Assembly (NCBI GenBank): GCA_945907735.1
Contig: CAMDTL010000009.1
Location: 1-64,000, forward strand
Length of the DNA stretch: 64,000 nucleotides
Direction of reading: 5' to 3'
Origin: Methylotenera oryzisoli
GTDB taxonomy: Bacteria > Pseudomonadota > Gammaproteobacteria > Burkholderiales > Methylophilaceae
Below are positions 43,599-53,286 of this stretch, one piece after another (positions within the stretch are counted from its first letter, which is position 1; every line of letters starts with the position of its first letter). A program made the translations under genes and the position numbers. Under the pieces are notes generated by a model. It had not been told where the DNA came from, did not search any database, and saw only the letters and a list, made by a program, of their open reading frames with translations.

Positions 43599-45164
43599 AT
43601 GACATCCAACAAAGTCGGTCGAAACGACCCATGCCCATGTGGTAGCGGCAAAAAATATAAGTATTGTTGCGAGCAAACTGGCGCAACTCCTGCTCAAAAC
43701 CAAGCGACTGGTTTTTCACCACAACAAGCGCTGCAAACCGCCATGGCGCAGCACCAAGCTGGCAATTTGGCACTGGCAGAGACGCTATACAAACAAGTGC
43801 TGCAAGCCCTACCCAATCAGCCAGATGCCTTGCATTTGCTGGGCTTAATCGCCAAACAAAAAGGTGACCTTAAAACTGCTATTCAGCTTATGCGTAAGGC
43901 ATTAAATTTTAACCCAAACTATGTCGAAGCCTATGTGAATTTAGGCGCAACGCTGCAAGCACAAGATAATTTAAACGAAGCCGCCGATTGTTACCGCAAA
44001 GCAATTGCGCTAAGACCAAACTATGCCGAGGTGCACAGCAATTTGGGCGTGGTGTTAAAAGCGCAAGATAACTTGCACGAAAGTGCGCAAAGTTTCGTCT
44101 GCGCACTTGAGCTAAACCCTAACTCCACCGAGACTTTCGCCAATTTAGACGCGCTGTTGAAAGAAATGAGCGCGCCTGATGAAGCCTTAGTTTATTACCG
44201 CAAAGTATTAGAAATTTCGCCTACGAATATTGCCGCGCAGCAAGGCGCATACTTGGCGCTAAGCCGCATTGTGCCTGAGTGGCATGTGCCGATGATGAAC
44301 GAGAAAAATCGCAACCAAGCTTATTTTGATGCGATTAAAGCCGTGGTTACAGATAAATCAACAGTATTTGAAATCGGCACGGGTTCTGGTTTACTGACGA
44401 TGATGGCGGCCAAGCTGGGCGCTAAGCAAGTCACTACTTGCGAATCTATTCCGCTGATTGCAGAAACCGCGCAACAAATTATTAAAGATAATAAGTTTGA
44501 AAAAACCATCAAAGTCATCGCTAAAAAATCCATCGACATCGAGATTGGTGCAAAAGAAGATATGCCTGAACAAGCGGATATTCTAGTTTCAGAGATATTT
44601 TCTAGTGAATTATTGGGCGAGTACGTGTTGCCAAGCTTGGAAGACGCAAAGCGCCGCTTATTAAAACCAAATGGCAAGGTCATTCCTGCTACAGGCAGCA
44701 TCATGATTGGCTTATTCACAGGTGACGACATTAGAAAAAATTTAATGGTAGATGACTCGTTTGGGTTTAATTTACAGCGCTTCAATTCGGCAGTCTCAAA
44801 AAAACGCATGATTGCCCGCAACGACCTGAATATTGAACTGTTAAGCGATGGTATCGAAGCATTTAGCTTTGACTTTGAAAACGAAAACGACTTTCCTGCG
44901 CAAACAAAAACGCTCGAGGTAACAGTCAAAACTGCTGGTATCTGCTACGGCCTTGTGCAATGGATGCAACTTGATATGAATGGCGATAAAAAAATCATGT
45001 TTGAAAATCACCCATCGCAAACATCCAAAGTCTCTAATTGGCAACAATGCGCCTATTTATTTGATATGCCGATTAACGTAAAAGCTGGCCAAGTGGTGGT
45101 GGTGAATGCCGCACACAATCGTGCCGTACCATGGTTTTATTTAAAAGAAGTTTTAGCTAAATAA
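43599..45164 (+). CDS. SEC-C/TPR/arginine-methyltransferase-like protein
   Basis: About 521 residues from the ATG at 43599 (an upstream ATG at 43554 adds 15). Numbering from 43554: SEC-C zinc motif NDPCPCGSGKKYKYCC (24-39), four or five TPR repeats (about 60-230, e.g. EAYVNLGATLQAQDNLNEAA), then a PRMT-type domain with SAM loop EIGTGSG (273-279), Glu297, and a double-E loop SEIFSSELLGE with Glu347 and Glu356 nine apart as in eukaryotic PRMTs. SNW at 494-496 takes the place of the THW loop. TPR plus PRMT resembles PRMT9. Arginine methylation in bacteria is unusual; substrate unknown. Confidence 0.82.
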   Translation: MTSNKVGRNDPCPCGSGKKYKYCCEQTGATPAQNQATGFSPQQALQTAMAQHQAGNLALAETLYKQVLQALPNQPDALHLLGLIAKQKGDLKTAIQLMRKALNFNPNYVEAYVNLGATLQAQDNLNEAADCYRKAIALRPNYAEVHSNLGVVLKAQDNLHESAQSFVCALELNPNSTETFANLDALLKEMSAPDEALVYYRKVLEISPTNIAAQQGAYLALSRIVPEWHVPMMNEKNRNQAYFDAIKAVVTDKSTVFEIGTGSGLLTMMAAKLGAKQVTTCESIPLIAETAQQIIKDNKFEKTIKVIAKKSIDIEIGAKEDMPEQADILVSEIFSSELLGEYVLPSLEDAKRRLLKPNGKVIPATGSIMIGLFTGDDIRKNLMVDDSFGFNLQRFNSAVSKKRMIARNDLNIELLSDGIEAFSFDFENENDFPAQTKTLEVTVKTAGICYGLVQWMQLDMNGDKKIMFENHPSQTSKVSNWQQCAYLFDMPINVKAGQVVVVNAAHNRAVPWFYLKEVLAK

Positions 45165-45249
45165 GCTCTACCAACTTCTCGCGCGGCCGCTCGCTCGCTG
45201 GCCAATCTGTAATCGCCATACATTTTCCTTTTTATTGGTTAAGTAGCCT

Positions 45250-45275
45250 GACATTGCGGGCTTGACCCGCAATCT
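45250..45275 (+). repeat. Single GACAT...ATCT palindromic repeat
   Basis: ATTGCGGG/CCCGCAAT arms, ending ATCT, in the 229-base gap before coaBC. It is nearly identical to the unit at 8671-8698 in the opposite orientation. Confidence 0.65.
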
Positions 45276-45393
45276 GCATAAGCAACAAAATACTGATGCT
45301 TAAAATGCGCCACATAGGTTTTAAGCCGTTTTACTCGGTTTTCATATTAAAATGTCAGCATTACATAAATTTCAGTGAAAATGTAAGTCTAAA

Positions 45394-46584
45394 ATGCAAA
45401 AAAATAAGGTACTGGTATTAGGCATTACCGGCGGCATTGCGGCGTACAAATCTGCGGAGTTAGTGCGCCTGCTGGTTAAAGCCAATATCGATGTCACCGT
45501 CGTGATGACCGACAGCGCCACCAAATTCATTACGCCTGTCACCATGCAGGCACTGTCTGGCAAGCCTGTTTTTATTGGCATGTGGGATAGCAGCATTGCT
45601 AATGCGATGCCGCACATCGAGTTAAGTCGCAATGCCGATGCGATTTTAATCGCCCCTGCCAGCGCAGAATTTATTGCCAAGCTGGTGCATGGCCGTGCTG
45701 ATGATTTGCTTTCCACCCTTTGTCTAGCGCGAGGTTCTGATACAAAACCGTGTCCGCTGTTAGTCGCACCGGCGATGAACAAGCAAATGTGGGAAAACCC
45801 CGCCACACAGCGCAATATCGATCAGCTCAAAAAAGACGGCATCGCTATTTTAGGGCCAGACAGTGGTGACCAGGCCTGCGGCGAAATAGGCTTGGGGCGC
45901 ATGCTGGAAGCCGAAGATTTGCTCACCTTAATCAACGCGCACTTTACGCCCAAATTATTGGCTGGCAAGCGCATGTTAATTACCGCTGGCGCCACGGTGG
46001 AAATGCTAGACCCAGTGCGTGCGATTACCAATTTAAGCTCGGGCAAAATGGGCTATGCCATCGCGCAGGCCGCATCTGACATGGGTGCAGAAGTCACCTT
46101 GGTGAGCGGCGCGACCGCGCTGGCAGCGCCAAAAAACGTTAACAATATCAGCGCAAAAAGTGCCGAGGCAATGTATCAAGCGGTGATGAAAAACATAGGC
46201 AAGCAAGACATATTCATTGGCGTGGCGGCGGTGGCCGACTATTCACCCACCAAACCTAGTGCGCAAAAAATCAAAAAAAGTGAGTCATCACTGACGCTAG
46301 AGCTAGCTAAAAATAAGGATATTCTGGCCGAAGTCGCCAGTTTGCCAAATGCGCCTTTCTGCGTGGGGTTTGCCGCAGAGAGCGAAAATTTGCTGGCGCA
46401 TGCTGAGGCCAAACGCAAAACCAAAAAATTGCCCTTAATGGTGGCCAATTTAGTGGTGGACGCGATGGGAAGCGATGACAACAGCGTGACCTTGCTGGAT
46501 AAAAATGGGGCACATCCCTTAGAACGTGCCCCAAAAATTGAGATTGCCAGATTGCTGTTACAGCATGTGGCAAACATGCTGTAA
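45394..46584 (+). CDS. coaBC: Bifunctional CoaBC (phosphopantothenoylcysteine synthase/decarboxylase)
   Basis: Couples cysteine to 4'-phosphopantothenate and decarboxylates the product, two steps of coenzyme A synthesis. The N-terminal flavin decarboxylase has GITGGIAAYKSAELVRLL, MPHIELSR with catalytic His, PAMNKQMW and ACGEIGLGRM with catalytic Cys. The C-terminal synthase starts with ITAGATVEMLDPVRAITN-type block and SSGKMGYAIAQAA. 396 residues is standard. The terminator TTAGCCC/GGGCTAA follows. Confidence 0.96.
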   Translation: MQKNKVLVLGITGGIAAYKSAELVRLLVKANIDVTVVMTDSATKFITPVTMQALSGKPVFIGMWDSSIANAMPHIELSRNADAILIAPASAEFIAKLVHGRADDLLSTLCLARGSDTKPCPLLVAPAMNKQMWENPATQRNIDQLKKDGIAILGPDSGDQACGEIGLGRMLEAEDLLTLINAHFTPKLLAGKRMLITAGATVEMLDPVRAITNLSSGKMGYAIAQAASDMGAEVTLVSGATALAAPKNVNNISAKSAEAMYQAVMKNIGKQDIFIGVAAVADYSPTKPSAQKIKKSESSLTLELAKNKDILAEVASLPNAPFCVGFAAESENLLAHAEAKRKTKKLPLMVANLVVDAMGSDDNSVTLLDKNGAHPLERAPKIEIARLLLQHVANML

Positions 46585-46610
46585 TCCAACTGTGGTATTT
46601 TTGCCAACAG

Positions 46611-46634
46611 TTAGCCCAGTCGGGCTAATTTTCT
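46611..46634 (+). terminator. Intrinsic terminator of coaBC
   Basis: TTAGCCC/GGGCTAA stem with an AGTC loop and a TTTTCT tail, 27 bases after the coaBC stop. Confidence 0.75.
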
Positions 46635-46750
46635 ATGCATTTCCTAGCAATTCATGATTTTCATGAGCGGTCATTCGTCCGCCATCACGTACAATCACAC
46701 GGCTAAAGTTCTACTTAATAACTATAAATTAAACAAAACTCCGGGATATC

Positions 46751-48892
46751 ATGACATCTAACACTTTATTTAAAAGAAAACTAATATGCGCGGCTGTCAT
46801 CAGCGCATGCAACCTCACTTAAAACGCCTTGGCAGCAGATGAAATTACCATTACCGCGCCAGTGGTGGTCACCGCCACCCGCGTCGAGCAAAATAGCTTT
46901 GATTTGCCAGTCGCCATTGATGTGGTCGGCAAAGAAGATATTCAAGATGGTCAATTGCAAATGACGCTTTCTGAAAGTTTAATTCGTGTGCCCGGCATCA
47001 CCGCACAAAACCGCACACAATCTGCACAAGATCCGCAAATTTCATCACGCGGCTTTGGTTCACGCTCTAGCTTTGGCGTGCGCGGCATTCGCGTGTATGT
47101 CGATGGCATTCCACTTACCATGCCAGATGGCCAAGGCCAGCCCGGCGTGGTGGATTTATCCGCCATCAAAAGTATAGAAGTCATGCGCGGACCATTTTCT
47201 GCGCTTTATGGCAACTCATCAGGCGGTGTGATTCAAATGCTGACAGAAGACGCGCCAAAAACGCTAGAAATTGGTGGCACTGCCATGTTTGGTAGCTACG
47301 ACACCAAACGCCAAGTGATCAACGCAACGGGCACGACTGCAAACATCGAATATTTACTGAATGTTTCTAACTTTGAAACTGACGGCTACCGCGACCACAG
47401 CGAAAGCGACAAACAAGCCACCACCGCCAAATTTAAAATCAATATTAGCGAAGACACAAAAATTACCGCGCTGGTGAATTGGTTTGAGCAAGCTGCGCAA
47501 GACCCAGGCGGTCTAGTACGTAACGCTACCGCTGGCAACCCTTCTGCATTTGTTACGCCTGAAGCAGTTTTTGCTGGCGCCCTTACTGGCAACACTCGCG
47601 TAAAACGTAGTCATACACAAATTGGGTTTAATTTAACGCATGCATTTAACGAGAACAATTCCATCAACATCGAAAGCCACGTTGGTGAGCGAAAAAACTT
47701 ACAGTTTCTCTCCCTTCCTTCAGCGCTTCCTGTGAGTGCTAATGGCCGCGCCAGTGAAATTTCTCGTGACTTTTGGGGTTCAGACATTCGCTGGGATAAC
47801 AAAGGAAAGTTAGGGGAACATGACTACAACATTAGCCTAGGCATAAATTACGGAAAAATGGAGGATGCTAGACTCGATGTAAACGCTGATAATGGTGTTC
47901 AACGTCCAATTAATGTAGCCGGCAACACCAACTATGGACTTAATCGCAAAGAAGATAACATCTCAAAAAACTTTGACCAATATATTCAAGGTAAATTATC
48001 AATTACCGACAATGTTGATCTACACGCTGGCGCTAGGCACACAAAAGTAAACTTAGACATAAAAGATAAGTTCACAGCTGGAACTAGCGCTAATGGAAAC
48101 AACAGCGGCTCGGTTGAATACCAAAAAACCACGCCTGTGATGGGTGCAGTTTGGAAAGTAACACCAAGCTTTAACCTTTACGCTAACTACGGCAAAGGCT
48201 TTGAAACCCCTACATTTGCTGAAGCCGCATTTACTACCACAGCTGCAAACAGCACACCAAATTTAAACCTCAAACCAAGTGAAAGCCGCAATTATGAAAT
48301 TGGTGCCAAAGCCTTTATTGCCGACAACACGCAAGTGAATTTAAATTTATTTAGAATTACCACAAAAGACGAGCTTGTTATTAACGCCAGTGCATCTGGC
48401 AGAACGACCTACACCAACGCCAATGATACCAAGCGTACTGGCGCGGAACTTTCGATAGATTCACAATTTTCCAATAATATTTCTACCTACTTTTCATACT
48501 CATTGCTCAATGCAGAGTTTGACTCCGCCTTTAATGCAATCAATGCTGGCAACAAAATCCCTGGCACTTACAAAACACAACTTTATGGTGAAGTGGCTTG
48601 GAAGTACGCGCCGCTTGGCTTTAGCACCGCTTTAGAAGGTCGTCATAACAGCAAGGTTTATGTAAATGATACCAATACGGATACTGCACCTTCGCACACC
48701 ATCTTTAATCTACGTGCTGGTTTTGAGCAAAAGTTAGCCAATTGGAGCTTCAACGAATATTTACGTATAGAAAATATGTTTGATAAAGAATATATTGGCT
48801 CTGTACGTGTGAATGACACTAACTTGCGCTTTTTTGAACCTGCGGCGGATAGAAACTATTTGCTAGGTTTAAGTGCCAATTACAAGTTCTAA
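46751..48892 (+). pseudogene. TonB-dependent receptor with stop codon in the signal peptide
   Basis: The in-frame ATG at 46751 starts a classical signal (MTSNTLFKRKLICAAVIS, then ACNLT), a TAA at 46820-46822, and NALA before ADEITITAP. Without that stop the product would be about 713 residues with plug domain (VTATRVEQNSFDLPVAIDVV, then GFGSRSSFGVRGIRVYVDGIP, RGPFSALYGNSSGGVI) and a 22-strand barrel ending LSANYKF. As it stands only a TTG at 46829 could restart, without a signal peptide. So the receptor is probably inactive, unless the stop is a sequencing error or is suppressed. The rest of the frame is intact, suggesting recent damage. Ligand unknown. Confidence 0.8.
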
Positions 48893-48916
48893 AGATTAAT
48901 GGTAAATGTAGTCATT

Positions 48917-48948
48917 AAAAGCCAGCTTGTTCCAAGCTGGCTTTTTTA
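48917..48948 (+). terminator. Intrinsic terminator of the TonB-dependent receptor gene
   Basis: AAAAGCCAGCTTG/CAAGCTGGCTTTT arms with a TTC loop and more T after. Shares the AGCCAGC core with three other terminators here. Confidence 0.9.
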
Positions 48949-49123
48949 CATGTTTAACTAGATACTCTACGAGGAAATATCCCTGCGGCTTGCAGGCCGA
49001 TTGTTTTTAGATTAAATAAGTTATTATTTAATAAATGACTAACGCTAAACCAAATTGCGTAGTGATTTTCGCACCTATTTAGTGTTTAATGGCAGCTTCA
49101 AATAATTATTTAGAGCTTACAAA

Positions 49124-49576
49124 ATGTCCATCACCGTTGACCTAAAAATTATCGATAATCGCTTGCATCACATGATGCCAGCCTACGCCACGCCTGGCTC
49201 GGCAGGCTTGGATTTACGCGCTTGCATTGAACATACACAAACCATACAGCCAGGCGAAACGGTGATGATTCCTACTGGCATGGCGATTCACATTAATAAC
49301 GCGCATTACGCGGCACTGATTCTGCCACGCTCCGGCTTGGGGCATAAACACGGCATTGTACTAGGCAATTTGGTCGGCTTGATTGATTCGGATTATCAAG
49401 GCCAGCTATTGGTTTCATGTTGGAATCGCAGCAAAGAAGCCTTTTTGCTCAACCCAATGGAGCGCATCGCGCAATTGGTGATTGTGCCTGTGGTGCAGGC
49501 CGATTTTCACCTAGTGGATGAATTTACTATAAGCGAGCGCGGTGATGGGGGATTTGGTAGCACAGGAAAGCATTAA
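49124..49576 (+). CDS. dut: Deoxyuridine triphosphatase
   Basis: Hydrolyses dUTP to dUMP, keeping uracil out of DNA and feeding dTMP synthesis. The 150 residues show the five trimeric dUTPase motifs: AGLDLRA, LPRSGLG with the Ser, GLIDSDYQG with catalytic Asp, RIAQLVI, and [11 protein letters not shown] at the C-terminal arm. Stands alone before rpmBG. Confidence 0.97.
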   Translation: MSITVDLKIIDNRLHHMMPAYATPGSAGLDLRACIEHTQTIQPGETVMIPTGMAIHINNAHYAALILPRSGLGHKHGIVLGNLVGLIDSDYQGQLLVSCWNRSKEAFLLNPMERIAQLVIVPVVQADFHLVDEFTISERGDGGFGSTGKH

Positions 49577-49610
49577 TAAGACAAAATGCTAAAAAAATCC
49601 ACTATTTAGG

Positions 49611-49640
49611 TTGAAATAAACTTCAGTTTCGGTCTATAAT
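49611..49640 (+). promoter_or_regulatory. Sigma-70 promoter of rpmB-rpmG
   Basis: TTGAAA at 49611-49616, 18-base spacer, TATAAT at 49635-49640. It lies 39 bases before the rpmB ATG. Confidence 0.75.
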
Positions 49641-49679
49641 TGCGGTCTTTCTAAAAAAGCAAAGTATTTGGGGATAACC

Positions 49680-49916
49680 ATGGCACGTGTATGTATGGTA
49701 ACTGGCAAGAAGCCAATGGTGGGCAACAATGTTTCTCACGCACAAAACAAAACAAAACGCCGTTTTTTACCAAATTTACAAAACCGTAAATTTTGGGTAG
49801 AAAGCGAAAATCGCTGGGTAAGCATGCGCATTACCAATAATGCCTTACGTACTATCGACAAAAACGGTATTGATGCTGTGCTTGCTGATATGCGTGCTGC
49901 TGGCCAAAAAATCTAA
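49680..49916 (+). CDS. rpmB: Ribosomal protein L28
   Basis: 78 residues starting [20 protein letters not shown] at 49680, with a GGGGAT ribosome site. Large-subunit protein. A frame start 12 bases upstream (GITMARV) is not conserved. Forms the usual rpmB-rpmG pair. Confidence 0.96.
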   Translation: MARVCMVTGKKPMVGNNVSHAQNKTKRRFLPNLQNRKFWVESENRWVSMRITNNALRTIDKNGIDAVLADMRAAGQKI

Positions 49917-49943
49917 CACTAGAAAATTTAAAGGCAGAACAAA

Positions 49944-50099
49944 ATGCGCGAGAAAATTAAATTAGAATCAAGTGCTGGTACAGGTCATTTTTATACCACC
50001 ACTAAAAATAAACGTACCATGCCAGAAAAAATGGAAATCAGTAAGTTTGACCCAGTGGCACGTAAACACGTAATGTACAAAGAAACCAAATTAAAATAA
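49944..50099 (+). CDS. rpmG: Ribosomal protein L33
   Basis: 51 residues, [20 protein letters not shown] to KETKLK. No Cys is present, so this is the zinc-free form of L33. Starts 27 bases after rpmB and ends before a strong terminator. Confidence 0.95.
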   Translation: MREKIKLESSAGTGHFYTTTKNKRTMPEKMEISKFDPVARKHVMYKETKLK

Positions 50100-50126
50100 A
50101 TTAGACTTAACTAAGTTTTAGTTTTT

Positions 50127-50155
50127 AAAAAAGCCAGCTAATTGCTGGCTTTTTT
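50127..50155 (+). terminator. Intrinsic terminator of rpmB-rpmG
   Basis: AAAAAAGCCAGC/GCTGGCTTTTTT arms with a TAATT loop; works in both directions, also for the MscS gene from the right. Confidence 0.92.
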
Positions 50156-50187
50156 ACATCTTGATTGCTTAACTCATGTTTTCTTAG

Positions 50188-51438
50188 TTAGTCTAGTTTT
50201 GCTACTGTTTTCACAAAACTGATTTTATTTTTATTAAACACTTTCCAAATATCCATAAACAATTCAGATTGCAGGCTTAATGCACCATTCTCAGGATCCG
50301 AAATCCATACGGTTAGGCTAAGCTCTACGCCATGCTCGCTAAAGCCCTTAATACGTGCTGCTGGATTAGGCATTTGCACCACGCGATCATGTTGTTTGGC
50401 AATCTCTTGCATCAACTGCAAAGCCATCTCCAGCGGACTATCAACATGAATAGCCAGCTCAATTTGCACGCGACCTTTGTGATCAGTCAGCGAATGATTC
50501 ACCACCGCAGTGGTAATCAGCGACTCATTGGGAATAATGACGTGCGTGCCATCGAGCTTACCAAGCACCATGTAACGCGAGCGTAAATCTTGCACCACGC
50601 CGTAGTGCTTATCGACAGAAATCACATCGCCAATTTGCATGGATTTATCTAGCAAAATAATAAATCCGCTCACATAATTGCTAGCGATACGCTGTAAACC
50701 AAAGCCCAAGCCCACGCCCAGCGCTCCGCCGAATACCGATAGCAAAGTAATATCTAAGCCGACGGCAGATAAGGCAATCAGCGTGGCAATAAACAGCAAT
50801 ACGATACGCAGTATCTTGCCAAGCACAACACGCAAATTGACATTCACCTGATCTGCACGCATCAGCTTGTTTTCTAATACGCGGCTTAACCAAAGCGCGA
50901 TAAAAATAGTAACAACGATGGTAAGCAGCGCCTGCAACACTAAAAGTAAATTAACGGGATTTTTGCCAATGTTGAAGCGCATGCCCTCCATGCCTTGCAA
51001 TAGCTGTGGCAACACACCAGTAAGATGCAAGGCCAATGCGCCCCAAATTCCCCAAGCAATCACACTTTCAAGCGCTTTTAGCCAGCCGCTAGGTGAGAAT
51101 AAATAACGTAGCAAATACACGATTAAACGAACCGCTGCCATCGCAAATAACAATTGGCCTGCAAGCTGCAACAGCCCTGTATGCTGCCAGCCTGACAAAA
51201 TTAACTGGCTAAACAGTACAAACACCAGCGATGATAATGGAAACAACACGCGATTGATGCTACCTATGGCCAGCTTCCAATGTTCTGGCGCTGTTGCCAT
51301 TACGTAATTACGTAGCGCCCCATTAATCAACCATGCAGTGATGACAGCAACGACAATAATCGCCAATTGCCACATCGCGACTGGGGTGGCCATGTCGGCT
51401 TGTAGTTCTTGCCAAATCAGCTGAATTTCATTGTTCAT
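50188..51438 (-). CDS. MscS-family mechanosensitive channel
   Basis: 416 residues, about five or six membrane helices before the pore. The pore helix and beta domain show LLSVFGGALGVGLGFGLQ, SGFIILLDKSMQIGDVIS, then LRSRYMVLGKLDGTHVIIPN, the MscS signature. It releases solutes on hypo-osmotic shock. Longer than E. coli MscS (286) because of extra N-terminal helices. Ten bases downstream of mgtE on the same strand, suggesting cotranscription. Confidence 0.9.
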   Translation of the reverse strand: MNNEIQLIWQELQADMATPVAMWQLAIIVVAVITAWLINGALRNYVMATAPEHWKLAIGSINRVLFPLSSLVFVLFSQLILSGWQHTGLLQLAGQLLFAMAAVRLIVYLLRYLFSPSGWLKALESVIAWGIWGALALHLTGVLPQLLQGMEGMRFNIGKNPVNLLLVLQALLTIVVTIFIALWLSRVLENKLMRADQVNVNLRVVLGKILRIVLLFIATLIALSAVGLDITLLSVFGGALGVGLGFGLQRIASNYVSGFIILLDKSMQIGDVISVDKHYGVVQDLRSRYMVLGKLDGTHVIIPNESLITTAVVNHSLTDHKGRVQIELAIHVDSPLEMALQLMQEIAKQHDRVVQMPNPAARIKGFSEHGVELSLTVWISDPENGALSLQSELFMDIWKVFNKNKISFVKTVAKLD

Positions 51439-51448
51439 AATCAGTTAT

Positions 51449-52900
51449 TTATAGCAAGAAAATAGTTGCCAAGCCTAAAAAGATGAAGAAGCCACCGCTA
51501 TCAGTCACCGCAGTAATCAATACGCTGGTGCCCACCGCAGGGTCGCGACCAGATTTATGCATTTGCAACGGAATCATTACCCCCATCACCGCAGCTAGCA
51601 GCAAATTAAGGGTCATGGCTGACATCATTAGTAAACCCAACTGATGGTTGTCATAAAGCACATAGGCAACCAAACCCAGCACGCTACCCCACAGCAGACC
51701 GTTTAGCAAGGCGACGCCGAGCTCTTTTTTAATGAGTGCGAGCATATTGTGTGCGGAGATTTGCCCTAAGGCCAAGCCGCGCACAATCATGGTGGTAGTT
51801 TGATTGCCCGAGTTACCACCAATGCCCGCCACAATCGGCATTAATGCGGCTAAAGCCACAATTTTTTCTATGGAGCCCTCAAACAGGCCGATGACACGCG
51901 AGGCTAACAACGCAGTCATTAAATTAATGGCTAACCAAGCCCAACGGTTTTGTACCGACTTCCAAATAGACGCAAAAAAGTCTTCCTCTTCGCGCAAACC
52001 CGCCATTGAGCGCATACCCGATTCGGATTCATCACGAATATAATCCATCACCTCATCTACAGTTAGGCGACCCACCAGTTTGTTATTTTTATCGACGACT
52101 GGCGCGGTCACTAGGTCATACCGTTCAAAAGCTTGAGCGGCTTCATCAGCGAGGTCTTCTGGGTGAAACATCACTGTATCTGGCGCCATCACATCGGCCA
52201 CATTAGCCTCTAAATCATTCACCACCATGCGCTTAAGTGGCAATACGCCCTGCAGAATATCATTTCTATCGACCACAAATAATTTATCCGTTAAATCTGG
52301 CAGACTGCCCAAACGGCGCAAATAACGCAGTGCGACTTCTAATGTAATATCTTCGCGTATGGTAACAATGTCAAAATCCATGAGCGCGCCCACGGCATTT
52401 TCTGGATATGAAAGCGTAGACTGCAAGCGCTCGCGATTTTGCGTATCCAAGCTATCCAGCAAGTCTTGCAACACATCTTTTGGCAAGTCGGGCGCCAAGT
52501 CTGCCAACTCATCTGCATCTAGCTGCTCAGCCGCGGCCAGTAACTCTTTTGCATCCATGTCAGCAATCAAGCTTTGCCGCACAGAGTCATTTACTTCTAG
52601 CAGAATATCGCCATCGCGATCCGCTTTAACCAGCTCCCAAAGATTCAACCTATCTTCAAGCGGCAACGCTTCGAGTATATGCGCGACATCTGCTGGGTGC
52701 AGTGCATCTAACTTTGTTTGTAGTGCTACTAGATTTTGTTTATGGACAAGCTGTTCAACCAAATCTTGTCTGCCCACATCATGCTTAGGCATATCTTGCT
52801 TGTGAACAAGACTCTCCACCAGCTTGTGTTTCTCCAATAGAGCAATCACCTGCCGCAGGCTTTCACTTAAGCTTTCTTTGGCTTCTTGTAGATCTGACAT
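51449..52900 (-). CDS. mgtE: Magnesium transporter MgtE
   Basis: About 483 residues from the ATG at 52900, which has an AAGG ribosome site 9 bases before it. The N domain and paired CBS domains (about 130-260; LPLKRMVVNDLE, VDEVMDYIRDES) sense magnesium; five C-terminal helices include MPIVAGIGGNSGNQTTTMIVRGLA, a pore signature quoted in part. The N-terminal 35 residues repeat VEQLVHKQ-like words. A longer start at 52939 adds residues not typical of MgtE. Confidence 0.94.
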   Translation of the reverse strand: MSDLQEAKESLSESLRQVIALLEKHKLVESLVHKQDMPKHDVGRQDLVEQLVHKQNLVALQTKLDALHPADVAHILEALPLEDRLNLWELVKADRDGDILLEVNDSVRQSLIADMDAKELLAAAEQLDADELADLAPDLPKDVLQDLLDSLDTQNRERLQSTLSYPENAVGALMDFDIVTIREDITLEVALRYLRRLGSLPDLTDKLFVVDRNDILQGVLPLKRMVVNDLEANVADVMAPDTVMFHPEDLADEAAQAFERYDLVTAPVVDKNNKLVGRLTVDEVMDYIRDESESGMRSMAGLREEEDFFASIWKSVQNRWAWLAINLMTALLASRVIGLFEGSIEKIVALAALMPIVAGIGGNSGNQTTTMIVRGLALGQISAHNMLALIKKELGVALLNGLLWGSVLGLVAYVLYDNHQLGLLMMSAMTLNLLLAAVMGVMIPLQMHKSGRDPAVGTSVLITAVTDSGGFFIFLGLATIFLL

Positions 52901-53001
52901 GCTTAGCCTTGTTGATAACAAAACATCATAAGATAACATTATGATTTATTTTTATGGTTTTTTTGTGATTTGGGAGAAAATTAGCACTTAAAATAAGCAG
53001 A

Positions 53002-53235
53002 ATGATGAAACAACTGAATTTATACTCCACCTCGCACTGTCATTTATGCGAGTTAGCACATGCACTTTTAATGAGCATTTCTGACGATTTTTCGTTAAAA
53101 GTCATCGACATCGCGCAGGATGAAACGCTGCTTGACGCATATAGTTTGCGTATCCCTGTGTTGCTGCGGCAAGACACGCAGGCAGAACTGAATTGGCCTT
53201 TTAGCGCAGTGGATATAAATAACTTCTTAAAGTAA
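53002..53235 (+). CDS. Glutaredoxin-like small protein
   Basis: 77 residues of the DUF836/glutaredoxin-like family: LNLYSTSHCHLCELAHALL with the redox pair Cys13-Cys16, and RIPVLLRQD with the cis-Pro. A short thioredoxin fold without a known partner. It converges on rplQ across a long perfect palindrome. Confidence 0.85.
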   Translation: MMKQLNLYSTSHCHLCELAHALLMSISDDFSLKVIDIAQDETLLDAYSLRIPVLLRQDTQAELNWPFSAVDINNFLK

Positions 53236-53278
53236 TCAATAAAAAAGCCAGCTTTTAGCTGGCTTTTTTATTGATTAC
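53232..53278. terminator. 47-base perfect palindrome, bidirectional terminator
   Basis: Arms of 22 bases around a TTT loop, containing AAAAAAGCCAGCT/AGCTGGCTTTTTT. The left end overlaps the glutaredoxin stop. It ends both that gene and the leftward ribosomal run (rplQ stop 53287). Confidence 0.92.
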
Positions 53279-53286
53279 AAACAGAG

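Noticed and set aside
44321-44929. 202-residue leftward frame
   Set aside because: Antisense to the PRMT-like gene and rich in Ser and Ile as expected of a shadow frame.
52359-52805. 148-residue rightward frame rich in Ser and Cys
   Set aside because: Antisense to mgtE; codon pattern is that of a shadow frame.
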